62,906 nt of DNA, taken from assembly GCA_023409835.1 (NCBI GenBank), contig JAEYQV010000133.1, positions 1 through 62,906 on the forward strand, read 5' to 3'. The notes under the pieces are model-generated. The model worked only from the letters and a program-made list of their open reading frames with translations. It was not told the origin of the DNA and did no database searches. The position numbers and the translations under genes were made by a program. Source of the DNA: Bacillota bacterium (GTDB lineage: Bacteria; Bacillota; Clostridia; Lachnospirales; Lachnospiraceae). Below are positions 41,808-51,916 of the stretch, piece after piece (positions within the stretch are counted from its first letter, which is position 1; the number at the start of each line of letters is the position of its first letter).

Positions 41808-44150
41808 TTAATACCAAATTTCCTTTGCATAGTCCCTGATGGTCCTATCACTTGAGAATTTACCGGCATTCGCCGTATTCATGAAGCATTTTCTACGAAA
41901 CAGATAGGTGTCCTTATAATCCCTGTTAGCCTGTAATCTGGCTTCGCAGTAAGGGATAAAATCCAACAGCAGGTAGTAATGGTCCGGCTTATGCCAGCTG
42001 GCCCCCTCCAGGATGGAGTTGTAAAGCTCCCGAAACATTCCTGTTCCTCCATCATCAAAGGTTCCATCTACCAGGGTATCCATTACCCTCTTAATTCTTG
42101 GATTATTCTCGTAAAGCTCCCTCGGCTGATAACTTTGCCGAAGCTTCTCAATCTCTTCCACTCTGGCACCGAAGATATAATTGTTTTCAATTCCTGCCTG
42201 CTCAACAATCTCGACATTGGCTCCATCGTAGGTTCCCAGTGTCACAGCCCCGTTCAGCATGAATTTCATGTTTCCGGTTCCGGAGGCCTCCGTTCCTGCG
42301 GTGGAGATCTGTTCGGAGATATCGGCTGCGGGCATCAGCTTCTCGGCATAGGATACGTTGTAGTTGTGTATGAACACCACCTGCAGCCGATCCCGTACCT
42401 CAAGGTCACCATCAATCATTTTCGCAATCTCATTGATGAATTTGATGATGCCCTTAGCCCGGAAATATCCCGGAGCAGCCTTAGCACCAAAGATAAATGC
42501 CGTTGGTGTAAAGTCCTTGATTCTGCCATCCTTCAGTCCAAAATATAGATCCAGAATAGAAAATGCGTTAAGTAATTGTCGCTTATATTCGTGTAGTCTC
42601 TTAACCTGAATATCGAATATAAACTCGGGGTTTATAGTCAGGTTCTCCTGTCTGCGGATATAATCTGCCAGCTGTTTCTTCTTGATGTGTTTTATGTCAC
42701 CGAATTCCTTAATCACTGCCCGGTCATCAGCGAACCGTTCCAGGTTCTTTAGCTTGTCAAGGTCGGTAATCCAGGAGTTACCGATTTTATCCGTTATAAA
42801 TCCGGATAATTCCATATTCGCCAGAGCCAGCCATCTTCGTTGTGTAATTCCGTTCGTCTTATTGTTAAAGCGCTCCGGATATAACCGGTACCATTCCTTC
42901 AGTGCATCCTTCTTCAATATCTCGGTATGGAGCTGTGCTACGCCGTTCGTTGAATGGCTTGCGAAGATTGCCAGCCTTGCCATATGGATGGTATTCGTCT
43001 TATCATCAATAATATAGTAGATTCCTTGTTCTTCATCGGAATGTATCCCGTTAGCCTCCAGCTCCTTAACCAAAGCCTTCTGGAGTAGTGTGATATATTT
43101 ATATACCTTCGGTATCACTGCCTTAAACAGGGAGATGCTCCACTTCTCCAGAGCCTCTGCCATGACCGTATGGTTGGTATAAGCAAAGGTTTCCCGGGCG
43201 ATCTTCAATGCCCTGTTAAAAGTCATTCCCGACTCCTCCATGAAACAGCGGATCAGCTCCGGAATTGCCACTACCGGATGAGTATCATTCAACTGAATTG
43301 CATACTCAGAAGAGAAATGACTGTAATCCTTACCGTATTTCCTACGGTATCTCCTCAGAACATCCTGAATGGAAGCCGCTGCGAAGAAATACTCCTGCTT
43401 CAGACGCAGCTTCTTGCCCTCATCACTGCTATCATTCGGGTATAGCAGGCTGCTGATTGCTTCCGCTTCATTTCTGTTTGCTACCGCTTTATCGTATTTC
43501 TGTTCATTGAACAGTTCAAAATTAAACTTCTCTATGGGCTCTGCCTGCCATAAGCGCAGGGTATTGATAGTTTTGCCGCCGTAGCCGATTACAGGAGTGT
43601 CGTAAGGTATTGCATAGACGGATTGGTTCTTAAAATCAATCCGTACCTTCTCTTCTTCCCTTCTGACAGACCAGGGATCCCCAAAGCTCTGCCAGTCATC
43701 CGGCAGTTCTCTTTGAAAGCCGTTTTCAAAATATTGCTTAAACAAGCCATATTTATAACGAATTCCGTACCCGTTCAGGGTAATTCCAACCGTGGCTCCC
43801 GAATCTAAGAAGCAGGCCGCCAAACGTCCCAGACCCCCGTTACCCAGGGCTGCATCCTCAATTTCCTCGAATGTGCGGATATCAATCCCGTTTTCACCCA
43901 TCAGCTCGACAAATTGATTAAATAACCCCATATTATACAGATTACTGTAGATCAGACGTCCGATCAGAAATTCCGCTGACAAATAACAAACCTTTTTATT
44001 ATCTGCATTTAAGCCCCATTCCTTGCCAAGAGTCTTCATCGCCGCCTTTGATACCGCATTGTAGAGCTCTGTCACACCGGCCTCTCTGATTGTCTTGCCG
44101 TAATCCAGATCCAGTATAGTTCCTACATTGGACTTAAAATTATTATCCAT
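41808..44150 (-). CDS. glgP: Glycogen/maltodextrin phosphorylase
   Basis: GT35 enzyme releasing glucose-1-phosphate from alpha-1,4-glucans. 780 residues. GNGGLGRLAACFLDS, QLNDTHPVVAIPELIR, FAYTNHTVMAEALEKW, VKRLHEYKRQLLNAF and EASGTGNMKFMLNGAVTLGT (PLP lysine) are the family marks. ATG 44150 has GGAGG 6 nt upstream; the frame continues to 44204 with no homologous sequence. It lies 50 nt after malQ, so phosphorolysis of imported dextrins is built into the operon. Confidence 0.96.
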   Translation of the reverse strand: MDNNFKSNVGTILDLDYGKTIREAGVTELYNAVSKAAMKTLGKEWGLNADNKKVCYLSAEFLIGRLIYSNLYNMGLFNQFVELMGENGIDIRTFEEIEDAALGNGGLGRLAACFLDSGATVGITLNGYGIRYKYGLFKQYFENGFQRELPDDWQSFGDPWSVRREEEKVRIDFKNQSVYAIPYDTPVIGYGGKTINTLRLWQAEPIEKFNFELFNEQKYDKAVANRNEAEAISSLLYPNDSSDEGKKLRLKQEYFFAAASIQDVLRRYRRKYGKDYSHFSSEYAIQLNDTHPVVAIPELIRCFMEESGMTFNRALKIARETFAYTNHTVMAEALEKWSISLFKAVIPKVYKYITLLQKALVKELEANGIHSDEEQGIYYIIDDKTNTIHMARLAIFASHSTNGVAQLHTEILKKDALKEWYRLYPERFNNKTNGITQRRWLALANMELSGFITDKIGNSWITDLDKLKNLERFADDRAVIKEFGDIKHIKKKQLADYIRRQENLTINPEFIFDIQVKRLHEYKRQLLNAFSILDLYFGLKDGRIKDFTPTAFIFGAKAAPGYFRAKGIIKFINEIAKMIDGDLEVRDRLQVVFIHNYNVSYAEKLMPAADISEQISTAGTEASGTGNMKFMLNGAVTLGTYDGANVEIVEQAGIENNYIFGARVEEIEKLRQSYQPRELYENNPRIKRVMDTLVDGTFDDGGTGMFRELYNSILEGASWHKPDHYYLLLDFIPYCEARLQANRDYKDTYLFRRKCFMNTANAGKFSSDRTIRDYAKEIWY

Positions 44151-44200
44151 GTTTTTCCTCCTTTCTACGTTGTTTTCTGCGTTTTCCTCGGACATCCGTT

Positions 44201-45709
44201 TCAAGGAGTCCTCGCGAAGATTTCTGCATATTCCAGAAGCTTTTTCTCATCGAGCTCCTTATATTGGTCTTTCTTCATACGCCACTTCCAGTTCCCTCCG
44301 ATTGTGGACGGGAAATTCATCCTAGCCGTGTTATCCAGCTTAAGCAGATCCTGCATCTGGATTATGACCACGTCAGCTATGCTGGAATATAAGCTGCGGA
44401 TAAGAGCATAAGGAAGCTCCTCGCGGTTCCCGGCGTTAAAGTACCGGTATGCAAATTGCAGCCGATCCTCCGTCATATTATTTAAGAACCCTACGATTGT
44501 TTCATTATCATGGGTACCGGTATAGGCAACAATATTTGTGGTTTTATAGTTATGAGGAAGATATTCATGATCTGCCGGTCCCTCCAGACTAAATTCCAAA
44601 ATTCTCATCCCCGGAAAACCGGTCTCCTCTATCAATTCCTTCACATTCGGTGTCAGTACTCCCAGATCCTCTGCGATGATTCTCGCTTTTCCGATGGATT
44701 CGCTAATCACATTCGTCAGCTTCTTTCCCGGTCCGGTCTTCCAACACCCCCGCACTGCGGTAGTACTGTCGGAAGGTATGGAATAGTAATTTACGATACC
44801 GATGAAATGATCGATACGGATTACATCATACAGGGCAGCAGATATCTTCATACGCTCCCTCCACCAGGTGAATCCCTCCTGTTCCATCACATCCCAGCGA
44901 TATAAGGGGTTTCCCCACCTCTGTCCCAGATCTGAGAAAGCATCCGGCGGAACACCTGCAACGTTAATCGGGTTCTTTCTCTCATCCAGTTCAAAGAGCC
45001 GCCCGTGAACCCATACCTCCGAGCTGTCCAACGCTACATAGAGTGGAATATCGCCGATTAGCTGAACCTTCTTCTGATTCGCATAGTTCTTTAGCCTATC
45101 CCACTGTTCTCGGAATTTATACTGACAGAACTTCCAGAAGTTAATTTCCTCCTTCAGAAGCTCCCGGTACCTAGTAATCGCCTCCGGCTTTCTGTCCCTG
45201 ATATCCGCGTCCCATAGGAGCCATTCGCGGCTTCCAAAATGCTCCTTGACCGCCATATAGAAGCTATAGTCCTCAAGCCAGAAGGAGTTATCTCTTAGAA
45301 ACTCTTCATAGGCTCCGGTTCCGATATGCCGGCTCCTTTGATAAGCCTTCTTAAGAATCGGAAAACGTAAGCGATATATTCTCGCATAATCGATATCATC
45401 CTCTTTTTCCTGCCACTCGCAGCAGGTGATCTCCTCCTTCTTAAGTAAACCCTCTGTCTCCAGATAGTTAAGATCAATAAAGTACGGATTACCGGCAAAA
45501 GCAGAAAAGGATTGGTAGGGACTGTCCCCAAAGCTGGTCGGTCCGACAGGAAGTACCTGCCAGTACCTGCATCCGATCCTCGCCAGGAAATCCACAAAGC
45601 GATAACTCTCATCCCCCAGGGTACCGATTCCATAGGCTGATGGCAAGGCACTGATGGGCATCAATATCCCGGCACCTCTTTCTAGTTTTTGTTTTCTCTG
45701 TGTTGTCAT
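44201..45709 (-). CDS. malQ: 4-alpha-glucanotransferase (amylomaltase)
   Basis: GH77, 502 residues. LERGAGILMPISALPSAYGIG, QVLPVGPTSFGDSPYQSFSAFAG, WWRERMKISAALYDVIRIDHF (nucleophile Asp), ARIIAEDLGVLTPNV (acid/base Glu) and YTGTHDNETIVGF contain the catalytic set. Rearranges short maltodextrins so GlgP can act. First gene of the run; GGGGG lies 9 nt before the ATG. Confidence 0.96.
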   Translation of the reverse strand: MTTQRKQKLERGAGILMPISALPSAYGIGTLGDESYRFVDFLARIGCRYWQVLPVGPTSFGDSPYQSFSAFAGNPYFIDLNYLETEGLLKKEEITCCEWQEKEDDIDYARIYRLRFPILKKAYQRSRHIGTGAYEEFLRDNSFWLEDYSFYMAVKEHFGSREWLLWDADIRDRKPEAITRYRELLKEEINFWKFCQYKFREQWDRLKNYANQKKVQLIGDIPLYVALDSSEVWVHGRLFELDERKNPINVAGVPPDAFSDLGQRWGNPLYRWDVMEQEGFTWWRERMKISAALYDVIRIDHFIGIVNYYSIPSDSTTAVRGCWKTGPGKKLTNVISESIGKARIIAEDLGVLTPNVKELIEETGFPGMRILEFSLEGPADHEYLPHNYKTTNIVAYTGTHDNETIVGFLNNMTEDRLQFAYRYFNAGNREELPYALIRSLYSSIADVVIIQMQDLLKLDNTARMNFPSTIGGNWKWRMKKDQYKELDEKKLLEYAEIFARTP

Positions 45710-46197
45710 TCTATGTTTCCCCCAGAATCTTGTGCTGATTATTTTCGGAAATTTTCGAAACTATATACATAGAATATCAGAATATGCTGGGAGTGTCAAT
45801 AGATAATTTTATGGTTTTCGTCATTTTATCTATTGAAAAAGAAAATCTTTGTTAACTTTTTGTCCATTTTTACATAATAAGCTCCTAATATGATTATCGT
45901 AAGTATTAATTATACATTAATTATTGTATATTAAATCATTGTTTTAAATGGAAATATCTTGTATTTCAGAAAACCCTATAGATATTTTCGTATTTATTCG
46001 TTAGTTTTACTCCTATTTTGTAGGGAACCGGTTACCTTCTACTAAAATTATGACGCCCATCTCCTACTTATTGCTGTGACTGGAAAATAATAAAAGATAT
46101 ATTGAAAACGTATATCTTTCGGGTTATACTAAAATCAATTGGGATATGACAGGAATAAACATGCCTGCAGGAAGAAGGACAAAGAAAGGAATCAGCC
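45710..46197. promoter_or_regulatory. malQ/lacI divergent control region with candidate LacI operator
   Basis: 488 bp without a gene, A/T-rich, between divergent malQ and the LacI gene. GGGAACCGGTTACC (46023-46036) is a 14-bp palindrome with one mismatched pair and the central CG expected of LacI-family operators. A second CG-centred inverted repeat TTTCGGAAATTTTCGAAA (45742-45759) lies close to malQ. The regulator gene next door is the natural binder. Confidence 0.55.
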
Positions 46198-47193
46198 ATG
46201 GCTACAATCAAAGAAATAGCAAATAAGCTTGGGATTGCCGTCAGCACGGTATCCAAGGGATTAAACGGTGCCAGCGATATCAGTGCTGATATGCGCCAGC
46301 TAGTACTGGATACCGCCGTAGAGATGGGTTATGCCTCCAAGAAGATGAAGACGATTGGGACCAGAAAGGTCTGCATCCTGATTGAGAATATGGATTATGA
46401 GAATATCGAACAGTTTGGTTATGAAATCATCGTCGGTTTTAAGCTCTCTGCTGCCAGAAGGCATTGGGACGTTACCGTGGTACCGACAAACCTCAATATG
46501 CAGACAGCGGAGAAATTCGATACTTATATGCTGAAGAACGGTTACAGCGGCGCATTTCTCTTAGGCTTTACCCTTCATGATGATTGGGTAAAGCAGTTGA
46601 ATAAGACAAATGTACCCACTGTATTGCTTGATAATTACATCGAACATAATAGCCATGTGGGTTATGTAGGTACGGACAGCTATGAGGGAATTGATCTGGC
46701 AGTTGATCATCTGAAAAGCTTAGGACATAAGAGAATAGCCTTTTTAAACGGCTCAAAGAATTCCATGGTATCCGAGCAGAGACAGAAGGCCTTCTTAGGC
46801 AGCATGGCAAAGCACGGGCTGGAACCTAATGAGGATTTGATGGAATACGGATATTATGTTCCGGACTGTGCTAAGGACCATGTACCGGGCTTCTTAAACA
46901 AGGGTGCAACCGCTATTATGTGTGCCAGCGATCTGATAGCAACCGGAGTGATTACAGAGCTAAATCGGCTGGGCCTTAAGGTTCCAAAGGATATCAGTGT
47001 CATTGGATTTGACGATCTTCCGATCGCCGCACAGCTTACCCCTTCCCTGACTACCATCCGCCAGGACCGTATCGATCTTGGCAAGAGCGCTTTCCTGCTA
47101 ATGGACGGCCTTGTTCATAATGTGGCCATCAGTAAGCTGTTGCTCCGTGCAAGATTCATCCAACGCGAGTCCACCGGGCCGGTGAAGAAATAA
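46198..47193 (+). CDS. LacI-family transcriptional regulator
   Basis: 331 residues: HTH (about 2-55; ATIKEIANKLGIAVSTVSKGLNG) and periplasmic-binding-like effector domain (about 60-331; SDLIATGVITELNRLGLKVPKDISVIGFDD). Divergent from the maltodextrin operon, so probably a maltose/maltodextrin-responsive repressor, MalR-like (inference from context). The N-terminus of the effector domain is Asp/Glu-rich. A strong terminator follows. Confidence 0.93.
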   Translation: MATIKEIANKLGIAVSTVSKGLNGASDISADMRQLVLDTAVEMGYASKKMKTIGTRKVCILIENMDYENIEQFGYEIIVGFKLSAARRHWDVTVVPTNLNMQTAEKFDTYMLKNGYSGAFLLGFTLHDDWVKQLNKTNVPTVLLDNYIEHNSHVGYVGTDSYEGIDLAVDHLKSLGHKRIAFLNGSKNSMVSEQRQKAFLGSMAKHGLEPNEDLMEYGYYVPDCAKDHVPGFLNKGATAIMCASDLIATGVITELNRLGLKVPKDISVIGFDDLPIAAQLTPSLTTIRQDRIDLGKSAFLLMDGLVHNVAISKLLLRARFIQRESTGPVKK

Positions 47194-47215
47194 ACGCAAA
47201 GAATGGAATAAGAGA

Positions 47216-47266
47216 AGCCCCTGATATCACCGGTAGGTACTTCCGGGATATCAGGGGCTGTATTAT
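47216..47266 (+). terminator. lacI-family gene terminator
   Basis: AGCCCCTGATATC and GATATCAGGGGCT form a perfect 13-bp stem around an 18-nt loop, followed by TATTATAT. Confidence 0.85.
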
Positions 47267-47297
47267 ATCATAGCAACACAACATATCTGATTCTAAT

Positions 47298-48041
47298 TTA
47301 TTTTACTCCATACGATATTACAGATACAATAATAATCAGAATAAATAAAGCAAACCGGGATAACCCTATGGCCAGCTTATAGGACGAGGACGGCAGCTTA
47401 TCTCTGTATACCGCCCACTTGATACGGTACTTAAGGAACACCCATTTCCAGAGCTTAAAGCTTAAGAGTTCTGCAATTAACATGAGCCAGACAATCGCAT
47501 ACAGGAGTATATCTCCGCGGATTCTGGTTCCCTTCCCGAAGGCTAGGGCTATCAGTGTCTCATAAGTATAACTAGCAGAAAGACTGGTATCATTATCCGG
47601 GATGATTACTTTCTCTTTGTCGAAGCCATTATACTGCTTCTTATAAACCTCTACACCCTCCCCGTTCTTCACAGTTACCACACTATGCTCCCAATCAGAG
47701 GGAATGCTGAAAGACAGCCTATATTCCGTTATCGGCTTATCATCCATACCGGTGAACGTAATCAGGGCACTTTCCTCCTGATCCTTCTGACCGGTTACCG
47801 TAATCTTCTGGGTCTCCAGTTGATAGATCGTAGCTTCGCCCTGCTGCTCTATCCCAACCTTAGTCTTTCTGTCAAGCAAGACCCTGGTGAACATTTCTCT
47901 GGAATAGAGGGCAAAAATCAGCATCAAAAAGGCAATGGAAATGATCCAAAACCATTTATCGTTCTTCCTCTCCTCCTTCTCCGACTGTTCCTTATTCTTT
48001 TCCCTGTCCCCATAGATATCAATTTGTACTCGATAACTCAT
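47298..48041 (-). CDS. Unknown membrane protein
   Basis: 247 residues. A charged head (about 1-30) precedes a transmembrane helix (about 31-48, WFWIISIAFLMLIFALYS), an extracytoplasmic beta-rich domain (about 60-165; YRLSFSIPSDWEHSVVTVKN), then two helices (about 178-195 and 225-243). No family recognised. It follows the phosphatidyltransferase gene by 29 nt and is probably co-transcribed. Confidence 0.7.
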   Translation of the reverse strand: MSYRVQIDIYGDREKNKEQSEKEERKNDKWFWIISIAFLMLIFALYSREMFTRVLLDRKTKVGIEQQGEATIYQLETQKITVTGQKDQEESALITFTGMDDKPITEYRLSFSIPSDWEHSVVTVKNGEGVEVYKKQYNGFDKEKVIIPDNDTSLSASYTYETLIALAFGKGTRIRGDILLYAIVWLMLIAELLSFKLWKWVFLKYRIKWAVYRDKLPSSSYKLAIGLSRFALFILIIIVSVISYGVK

Positions 48042-48070
48042 AACGCTCCCCCTACGATTGAATTCTTATA

Positions 48071-48658
48071 TTATTTCATCTCTACGGACTTAACTTCCCG
48101 ATACATTTTGAAATATTCCCTGACATAGAGTGCAAAGGATAGGAAAAGGAAGCCTCCGCATACCAGCATCAGGATATTAACGATAGGCTGGTCCAGCTTA
48201 GGAACAGCGACTAATACCAGCATCACTGCATAGAACACAGTTGTCGATGCCTTACCGAACCATTTGGCTCCGTTTAAACGCCGGTTCTTCTTCAGCATGG
48301 CAATGCCGGCCCCCAGCATGAACAGCTGCATAATCACGAACAGGATCAGCAGCAGGAACATCCATTTAATCTCCACTACCAGCACAAAGATCAGGGCAGC
48401 CTGCGTCAGCTTGTCAGCCATGGGATCAATCAGCTTACCGAAATCGGTAACCATATGAAAGGTTCTGGCAATAAAACCGTCAAGAAAGTCCGTAAGACCG
48501 GATAATAAGACTACCGCCGCTGCCTGCAGGTACTCCCTTCCCTCTTCCGCATTGATATATAGAACGACAAATACAGGGATCAGGGCAAACCGGATATAGC
48601 ACAGTATATTCGGAATACTCCAAAGGTCCTTTTTATTGAATTTCGCTAATACCTTCAT
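48071..48658 (-). CDS. CDP-alcohol phosphatidyltransferase family protein
   Basis: 195 residues, about five membrane helices. The catalytic motif is intact: DFLDGFIARTFHMVTDFGKL then DPMADK, the DGxxAR...GxxxDxxxD signature. IPNILCYIRFALIPVFVVLY opens it as in phosphatidylglycerophosphate synthases (PgsA), the likeliest role; other CDP-alcohol enzymes cannot be excluded. The ATG at 48658 has GGAAAG immediately and GGGGG 9 nt upstream, better than 48667. Confidence 0.88.
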   Translation of the reverse strand: MKVLAKFNKKDLWSIPNILCYIRFALIPVFVVLYINAEEGREYLQAAAVVLLSGLTDFLDGFIARTFHMVTDFGKLIDPMADKLTQAALIFVLVVEIKWMFLLLILFVIMQLFMLGAGIAMLKKNRRLNGAKWFGKASTTVFYAVMLVLVAVPKLDQPIVNILMLVCGGFLFLSFALYVREYFKMYREVKSVEMK

Positions 48659-48983
48659 TCTTTCCATCCCCCTGCTCTCATCGTCACTGAAACCTTCTGT
48701 TTATATGACAGGTAAGCTCTTCTCATCATAATATAGTCCCGCTAACCTGTTATATTATATTAACAGAATGGTATAATCTGTCCATCATTATTGTCTTTAT
48801 TTTAACATAATATATTGCTTTTCGAAAGATACTTTTACCATGAATTAATGAAATTGGAATTATTTTTAATTTTCAACTGCTATTGATTTTACCATAAGAA
48901 AACAAAGAAAGTCCATCCCTAATAAACATTTCTCGCCAGAATTTTCATCGGACCGGGAAACATATCCGGGATGGACCTGATTA
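48659..48983. other. Gap between leuS and the phosphatidyltransferase gene, with leuS terminator
   Basis: 325 bp, no gene. GTCCATCCC (48911-48919) and GGGATGGAC (48968-48976) close a 67-nt structure 8 nt beyond the leuS stop, followed on the minus strand by TTTCTTTG: the leuS terminator. The remainder is A/T-rich and should contain the promoter for the next gene. Confidence 0.75.
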
Positions 48984-51392
48984 TTATTTTACTACAAGGT
49001 TAACAATTTTGCCGGGAACGTAGATCTCTTTCACAACCGCACCGATTAATTTATCTGCAACAGTCTCACGAGAAGCTGCTATGACAGCTTCCTTGGAGGA
49101 ATCGGCAGGAACCATGACAGTAGCCTTGGTTTTACCGTTAATCTGGACTGCGATCTCTATCTCACTGTCCTTCATCTTAGCCTCGTCATACTCCGGCCAG
49201 GTGTTCTCAAATACGGAGGTCTCATGGCCTAACTGTGACCACAGCTCCTCGCTGACATGAGGGATGAACGGAGCCAGGAGGATAACGGCCGTCTCCAGGG
49301 TCTCTTTATCGATTCCGCCTGTTTTCTTCGCAAGCTCAATCATCTTATTATTATATTCCATAAAGCCGCTGACAACTGTATTCAGGCTGAAGGATTCCAG
49401 ACGGGTGGTAATGTCATAAATCATACGGTTACGAAGCTTTACCATTTCCTCGGTTGCCTTAAGGTTCTTGTCCTTATTTTCCATCACCAGGTTAAAGAAA
49501 CGGTTGATAAAGCGGTAAACTCCGTCGATACCTCTGTCATCCCACTCAGAATCTAACTCCGGCGGTCCTACGAATAATTCGTACATTCTTAAGGAATCAC
49601 AGCCGTAGTCATTCACCAGTGCATCCGGAGAAACCACATTCCCCTTGGATTTACTCATCTTGGCACCGTTCTTACCGATCATACCCTGATTGAACAGCTT
49701 CTTGAACGGCTCCTCAAAATCCACAACCCCGATATCATACAGGAACTTGGTATAGAATCTGGAATATAACAGGTGCAGTACTGCGTGCTCTACTCCACCG
49801 ATATACATATCCACCGGCAGATTCTCATGAGCCTTCTCCTTCGAAACCAGCTCCTTATCATTCTTGCTGTCAACATAACGCAGGAAATACCAGGAGGAGC
49901 CTGCCCACTGGGGCATTGTATTGGTCTCTCTCTTCGCCGGCTTACCACATACCGGACAGGTAGTATTCACCCATTCATGGATGTCAGCCAACGGCGACTC
50001 GCCGGTACCGGTCGGCTGGTATTTTTCAACCTCCGGTAATAACAGAGGCAGCTGATCCTCGGGAACCGGAACCGCACCGCAATGCTCACAATGAACGATC
50101 GGGATCGGCTCACCCCAATAGCGCTGTCTGGAGAATACCCAGTCACGAAGCTTGTAGTTCACGGTCTTCTTACCGATTCCCAGCTCTTCCAGCTTCTCGG
50201 GCACTTCCTTCTTCGCCTTCTCAGAGTCCATGCCGTTCCATTCTCCGGAATTAATCATGATACCGGCCTCGGTATATGCTTCCGTCAGCTCCTCCTTCTC
50301 CTTACCATCCTTGGAAATTACCTGTACAATCGGAATAGAAAACTTTGTTGCAAAATCAAAGTCTCTCTCATCATGGGCAGGTACGCACATGATGGCTCCG
50401 GTACCGTAATCCGCCAGTACATAATCGGATAACCAGATCGGGATTGGCTTCTTAGTTAACGGATTGATTGCATAGCTTCCGGTAAATACTCCGGTTTTCT
50501 CTTTATCCTGCATACGGTCTACGGAGGATCTCATGGAGGACTTATAGACATAATCCTCTACTTCTGCCTGCTGCTCCTGCGTAGCCAGTTCCTTTGCCAT
50601 TGCATGCTCCGGAGCCAGCACCATGAAGGTTGCTCCGTACAGTGTATCAGGTCTTGTTGTATAGACACGGATTGCTTTATCCGTACCCTCCACCTTAAAA
50701 TCTACCTCGGCGCCATAGCTCTTACCGATCCAGTCGGATTGCATCTTCTTAACCTTCTCCGGCCAATCCAACTTATTTAAGTCCTCCAGCAGACGATCCG
50801 CATAGGCGGTAATTTTCAACATCCACTGTTTTAAATTCTTCTTGGTAACCGGGGAACCGCAACGTTCACATTCACCGTTTACAACCTCTTCATTCGCAAG
50901 ACCTGTCTTACAGGAGGGACACCAGTTAATCGGCATCTCCTTCTCATAGGCCAGTCCGGCCTTGAACATCTTTACGAAGATCCATTGAGTCCACTTATAG
51001 AAGCTGGGATCTGTGGTATTAACTTCCATATCCCAATCATAGATTGCAGCAATCTCATTGATCTGCCTCTTAATATTGGCTACATTTTCCGCTGTGGATT
51101 TACTCGGATGAACTCCCATCTTGATGGCATAATTCTCTGCGGGAAGTCCGAAGGCATCCCAGCCCATTGGGTGAATGATGTAATAGCCCTTCAGAATCTT
51201 ATATCTGCTCCATACGTCACTGATGACATAGCCCCTCCAATGACCGACATGAAGCCCGCTGCCGGACGGATATGGAAACATATCCAGACAGTAATACTTG
51301 GGCTTCTTCCCATCCTTTACATTCACGGGATGCTCCGCCCAATGATTTCTCCACTTTTTCTCTACTTCCTTATGATTATAAGGTGATGACAT
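48984..51392 (-). CDS. leuS: Leucyl-tRNA synthetase
   Basis: 802 residues, class Ia. HIGH motif in DMFPYPSGSGLHVGHWRGY; zinc-type CPSCKTGLANEEVVNGECERCG; CP1 editing domain (about 225-420; YTTRPDTLYGATF, MCVPAHDERDFDFA); KMSKS in GAKMSKSKGNVVSP. ATG 51392 starts MSSPYNHKEVEKKWR and follows AGGAGG; the frame runs open to 51551 into the leader. Controlled by the T-box upstream. Confidence 0.97.
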   Translation of the reverse strand: MSSPYNHKEVEKKWRNHWAEHPVNVKDGKKPKYYCLDMFPYPSGSGLHVGHWRGYVISDVWSRYKILKGYYIIHPMGWDAFGLPAENYAIKMGVHPSKSTAENVANIKRQINEIAAIYDWDMEVNTTDPSFYKWTQWIFVKMFKAGLAYEKEMPINWCPSCKTGLANEEVVNGECERCGSPVTKKNLKQWMLKITAYADRLLEDLNKLDWPEKVKKMQSDWIGKSYGAEVDFKVEGTDKAIRVYTTRPDTLYGATFMVLAPEHAMAKELATQEQQAEVEDYVYKSSMRSSVDRMQDKEKTGVFTGSYAINPLTKKPIPIWLSDYVLADYGTGAIMCVPAHDERDFDFATKFSIPIVQVISKDGKEKEELTEAYTEAGIMINSGEWNGMDSEKAKKEVPEKLEELGIGKKTVNYKLRDWVFSRQRYWGEPIPIVHCEHCGAVPVPEDQLPLLLPEVEKYQPTGTGESPLADIHEWVNTTCPVCGKPAKRETNTMPQWAGSSWYFLRYVDSKNDKELVSKEKAHENLPVDMYIGGVEHAVLHLLYSRFYTKFLYDIGVVDFEEPFKKLFNQGMIGKNGAKMSKSKGNVVSPDALVNDYGCDSLRMYELFVGPPELDSEWDDRGIDGVYRFINRFFNLVMENKDKNLKATEEMVKLRNRMIYDITTRLESFSLNTVVSGFMEYNNKMIELAKKTGGIDKETLETAVILLAPFIPHVSEELWSQLGHETSVFENTWPEYDEAKMKDSEIEIAVQINGKTKATVMVPADSSKEAVIAASRETVADKLIGAVVKEIYVPGKIVNLVVK

Positions 51393-51488
51393 AATTTTCT
51401 CCTCCTTAATAAATTCCACTTCTGATACCTTCCCGGTGACCGACAGTATGATTCTTGCCCTTCTCCATCGGAAACTATCGTATACATC

Positions 51489-51715
51489 AAAAAACCTTCC
51501 GTCTCCTATAAAGAGACGGAAGGCAGATTCCGTGGTACCACTCTGATTCACAAGCTCCGTCTTTCGGAATACTCATGCACTTTTTATCCTGTAACGGGGA
51601 GTCCGTCCCTGCCTACTGTTACTTCAGCAGAGAAGCTCAAAGGCGAGTTGGGAGTCTGTTGCTGCTGCCTTCCACCAACCGGCAGCTCTCTGAGAGCACA
51701 TAACCTCTTAATACT
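51489..51715 (-). ncRNA. T-box riboswitch (leucine) of leuS
   Basis: On the minus strand AGAGAGCTGCCGGTTGGTGG (stem I region) leads to CAACTCGCC, whose CTC (51645-51647) is the probable leucine specifier, and to the T-box AGAGTGGTACCACGGAA around 51529-51545. The terminator is GAGACGGAAGG... read as CCTTCCGTCTC (51513-51523 with 51495-51505) followed by TTTTTT. Uncharged tRNA-Leu would stabilise the antiterminator and allow leuS transcription. Specifier assignment is by pattern, not folding. Confidence 0.92.
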
Positions 51716-51916
51716 CCTTATCCATGCTTGTTTTATATGGAATTGTTCCTATAACCCTGAAAACTTTTTATATACATTTTTAACTATATACTTAATTAAT
51801 ATAGCACTACTTTTATTTTTGTCAAGATGTAATCTTGCGTCTGTTCCCGGCTGTCAAATCATATTCAAGCCTTCCGGGAATATAATAAACTATATATTCT
51901 TAGCTAGGAGGATTTC

